Assembly (NCBI GenBank): GCA_023392755.1
Contig: JAEWNM010000244.1
Span: forward strand, 1 to 5,078
From: Bacillota bacterium
Lineage (GTDB): Bacteria > Bacillota > Clostridia > Christensenellales > Aristaeellaceae
DNA length: 5,078 nucleotides
Reading direction: 5' to 3'
Positions 3,655 to 5,078 of this stretch are shown here, one piece after another. The translations under genes were made by a program, and so were the position numbers. The first letter of the stretch is position 1. Every line of letters begins with the position of its first letter. The notes below the pieces were generated by a model. The model did not search any database, was not told the origin of the DNA, and saw nothing but the letters and a program-made list of their open reading frames with translations.

Positions 3655-4914
3655 ATGAAAAAGAAGCTGAACGCGCTATCGCTAAGCGGGCTGATGGTAG
3701 GGCCGGTGCTGGGCTCCGGCATTGTGGTGCTGCCGGCCATGGCCTATGAAGCCCTGGGGGATCATGCCCTGTATGCCTGGATTATGGTGCTGCTGCTGGG
3801 CACGGGGTTTGCCTATGTATTTACCAGGATGAGCATGATGTCGGCCACCAATGAGGGCGTAAGCCTGATGATAGGGGAAGCGCTGGGGGAGCGGTACAGG
3901 GAGCTTTCCGCCAACTGCCTCACCATTGCCGTGTGTTTCGGGCCTGTGGCGGTCATACAAACCGCCGCCGGCTATATGCAAAGCATGCTGCCCAATGGAG
4001 CGCTCGCACCCCTTCCCGCCGCCCTGTTGTTTATGGCGGCAAACGTACTGGTGCTGCTCTGCGGCATACGCGTTATGGGCAGCGTGATGCTGGTCTTGTC
4101 ATCGCTCACTGCCGTTGTACTGACCTTGGGGGGCGCCTGGAGCCTTATTTCCCAGGGCGCGGCCGCCTTGCCTCCGGGTCTGCCCGATGTAAATACACTG
4201 GGCTCCACCCTGCTGATACTGTTCTGGGCCATTATCGGCTGGGAAGTGGTAGGCAACTATGTGGAGGATGTGTCAAACCCAAAACGTACGCTGATGCGGG
4301 CCATGAAGGCCAGCGCCGCGGCCGTCGCGCTGGTCTATCTCGTGGTCACCTACGCGCTGCAGAGCAGCCCCTATGCAAAAGGCGGCGGGCCTGCCAGCCT
4401 GCAAATCATCATGTTTCCCCTGTTTGGCGCGTCGGCGCCGTATTTGCTGGGGGCCGTGGCGCTGGCGCTTTGCTGTCTGACCATACTCATGGTGATGGGC
4501 GCGGTTGCGCGGCAGATGGCCGCCAGGGCGCAAAAGGGAAGGCTGCCCGCCGTTTTTTCACAAAAGCCGGGCAGCCGCGCGCCGGCTAAAGCCATCCTGA
4601 TGTTAACCGCGGTGCACCTGGCGGTGATTCTTTTAATCCAGGGGCGGCTTTTGTCCCTGAAGGATGCGGTGGGGCTCGCCAATACCTTTTTCATAAGCAA
4701 CGCGCTGCTGGGCCTTGCGGGCGCGTACAGGTGCATGAAGGGCGCATGGCTGAAGGGAATCATCGTGATTTTGGCGCTATGCCTCGCGTCGCTTCTTATC
4801 TTCTCTCCCGCCGCCGGGCTTATCCTGCTCGTACTGGCCGTCTTGGGGACGATAGGGGCGGAAAAGCTTGCCAAGGCGCGCAAGCCGGCGCAAGGGAGCA
4901 GCCGGGGTATGTGA
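3655..4914 (+). CDS. APC-superfamily amino acid transporter, YjeH-like
   Basis: The 419-residue product is a predicted 12-span inner-membrane protein, close to the ~418 residues of E. coli YjeH. Rough spans are 8-30, 40-58, 87-109, 119-139, 142-166, 182-203, 219-236, 260-282, 312-329, 338-356, 364-384 and 386-402. Span 1 has the broken-helix substrate motif VLGSGIVVLP (18-27). Span 6 has FWAIIGWEVVGNYVEDVSNPKR (190-211), which aligns with the FWCFVGLEAF...EFKNPER stretch of YjeH. In this family the unwound parts of spans 1 and 6 bind the amino acid. YjeH exports methionine and branched-chain amino acids; the substrate and direction here are inferred only. The ATG at 3655 follows GGGAGG by 5 bases and begins MKKK, a normal cytoplasmic N-terminus. 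It is divergent from a LysR regulator and likely under its control. The C-terminal tail is basic, as expected inside the cell. Confidence 0.88.
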   Translation: MKKKLNALSLSGLMVGPVLGSGIVVLPAMAYEALGDHALYAWIMVLLLGTGFAYVFTRMSMMSATNEGVSLMIGEALGERYRELSANCLTIAVCFGPVAVIQTAAGYMQSMLPNGALAPLPAALLFMAANVLVLLCGIRVMGSVMLVLSSLTAVVLTLGGAWSLISQGAAALPPGLPDVNTLGSTLLILFWAIIGWEVVGNYVEDVSNPKRTLMRAMKASAAAVALVYLVVTYALQSSPYAKGGGPASLQIIMFPLFGASAPYLLGAVALALCCLTILMVMGAVARQMAARAQKGRLPAVFSQKPGSRAPAKAILMLTAVHLAVILLIQGRLLSLKDAVGLANTFFISNALLGLAGAYRCMKGAWLKGIIVILALCLASLLIFSPAAGLILLVLAVLGTIGAEKLAKARKPAQGSSRGM

Positions 4915-4916
4915 AA

Positions 4917-4953
4917 TGACGGCCTCCTGCCCGTATGCGGCGGGAGGCCGTCA
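4917..4953 (+). terminator. Hairpin after the transporter gene, without a U-tract
   Basis: TGACGGCCTCC (4917-4927) pairs exactly with 4943-4953. After a T-G wobble the pairing continues with GCC/GGC, for about 15 pairs and a 7-base loop. It begins two bases after the stop codon. The plus strand continues GACCATCAAAAAACCC with no T-run, so it may stop transcription weakly or protect the 3' end rather than act as a classical terminator. Confidence 0.5.
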
Positions 4954-5078
4954 GACCATCAAAAAACCCAGGGAGGTATCGGAGGGCCGTGGTCCATCTG
5001 GCTCAATCGGCGCATTGCTCGCTGCCGCGTCGCACTGCTTGTTTCGCCAGCCTCCTCCACCCCTCCCATTTCTGCCAC
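4954..5078. other. Window end, no gene identified; short open frames on both strands
   Basis: The minus strand is open from the window edge to a TGA at 4961-4959 (39 codons, Gly/Glu/Arg-rich, ending PPIPPWVF). The plus strand is open from GTG 4989 to the edge (30 codons, His/Ser/Cys-rich). Neither resembles a known protein. If the minus frame is real, it is the 3' end of a gene converging on the transporter, and the hairpin at 4917-4953 would be shared. More likely this is a non-coding repeat or unannotated RNA edge. Confidence 0.25.

Noticed and set aside
3933..4589. 218-codon plus-strand frame inside the transporter gene
   Set aside because: It is an alternate frame of a clear 12-span transporter and is rich in Arg/Gly/Ala without domain features.

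Overview
The window looks like chromosomal DNA from a GC-rich anaerobic Firmicute (Clostridia). This is inferred from strong GGAGG-type ribosome binding sites, sigma-A-like promoters with 17-base spacers, and the families present. No rRNA or taxonomic marker is in the window, so genus is not called. Most of it is about 55-60% GC by eye (row 4021-4080 is 35/60), but the middle, roughly 1100-2000, is clearly AT-rich (row 1501-1560 is 19/60) and reads as an acquired insert.

Layout. (1) 1-932: a promoter and a gene for a single-pass membrane protein with an extracellular peptidoglycan-binding domain and a C-terminal His/Cys motif. Its stop codon overlaps (ATGA) the start of a 24-codon ORF that looks like a signal peptide cut short. 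(2) 1179-1884, minus strand: a compact type III toxin-antitoxin module. In transcription order it has a near-consensus promoter, a short RNA made of diverged ~46-50 nt tandem repeats, an intrinsic terminator, a ribosome binding site, and a 172-aa ToxN/AbiQ-superfamily endoribonuclease most like CptN. The RNA would be the antitoxin (CptI-like). (3) 2023-2495, minus strand: a small DsrE-family protein gene with its own promoter and a strong 3' hairpin. (4) 2601-3532, minus strand: a LysR-type regulator, followed by a second copy of the same hairpin family. (5) 3562-4953, plus strand: a shared intergenic region with a 27-bp imperfect palindrome and a near-consensus promoter, then a divergent 12-TM APC-superfamily amino acid transporter (YjeH-like layout) and a 3' hairpin. 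The last ~120 bases hold no gene I can identify.

How the parts work together. The toxin-antitoxin unit is self-contained: repeat RNA neutralises the nuclease, and the terminator between them sets an RNA excess. The LysR regulator and the transporter form a classic divergent regulator-target pair. The palindrome lies about 69 bases upstream of the predicted transporter start site, the usual position for a LysR recognition site. The DsrE gene shows no obvious link to either.

The most notable system is the type III toxin-antitoxin module, whose antitoxin is a non-coding RNA that protein-based annotation would miss. It belongs to a known class; the novelty is this particular diverged repeat RNA.
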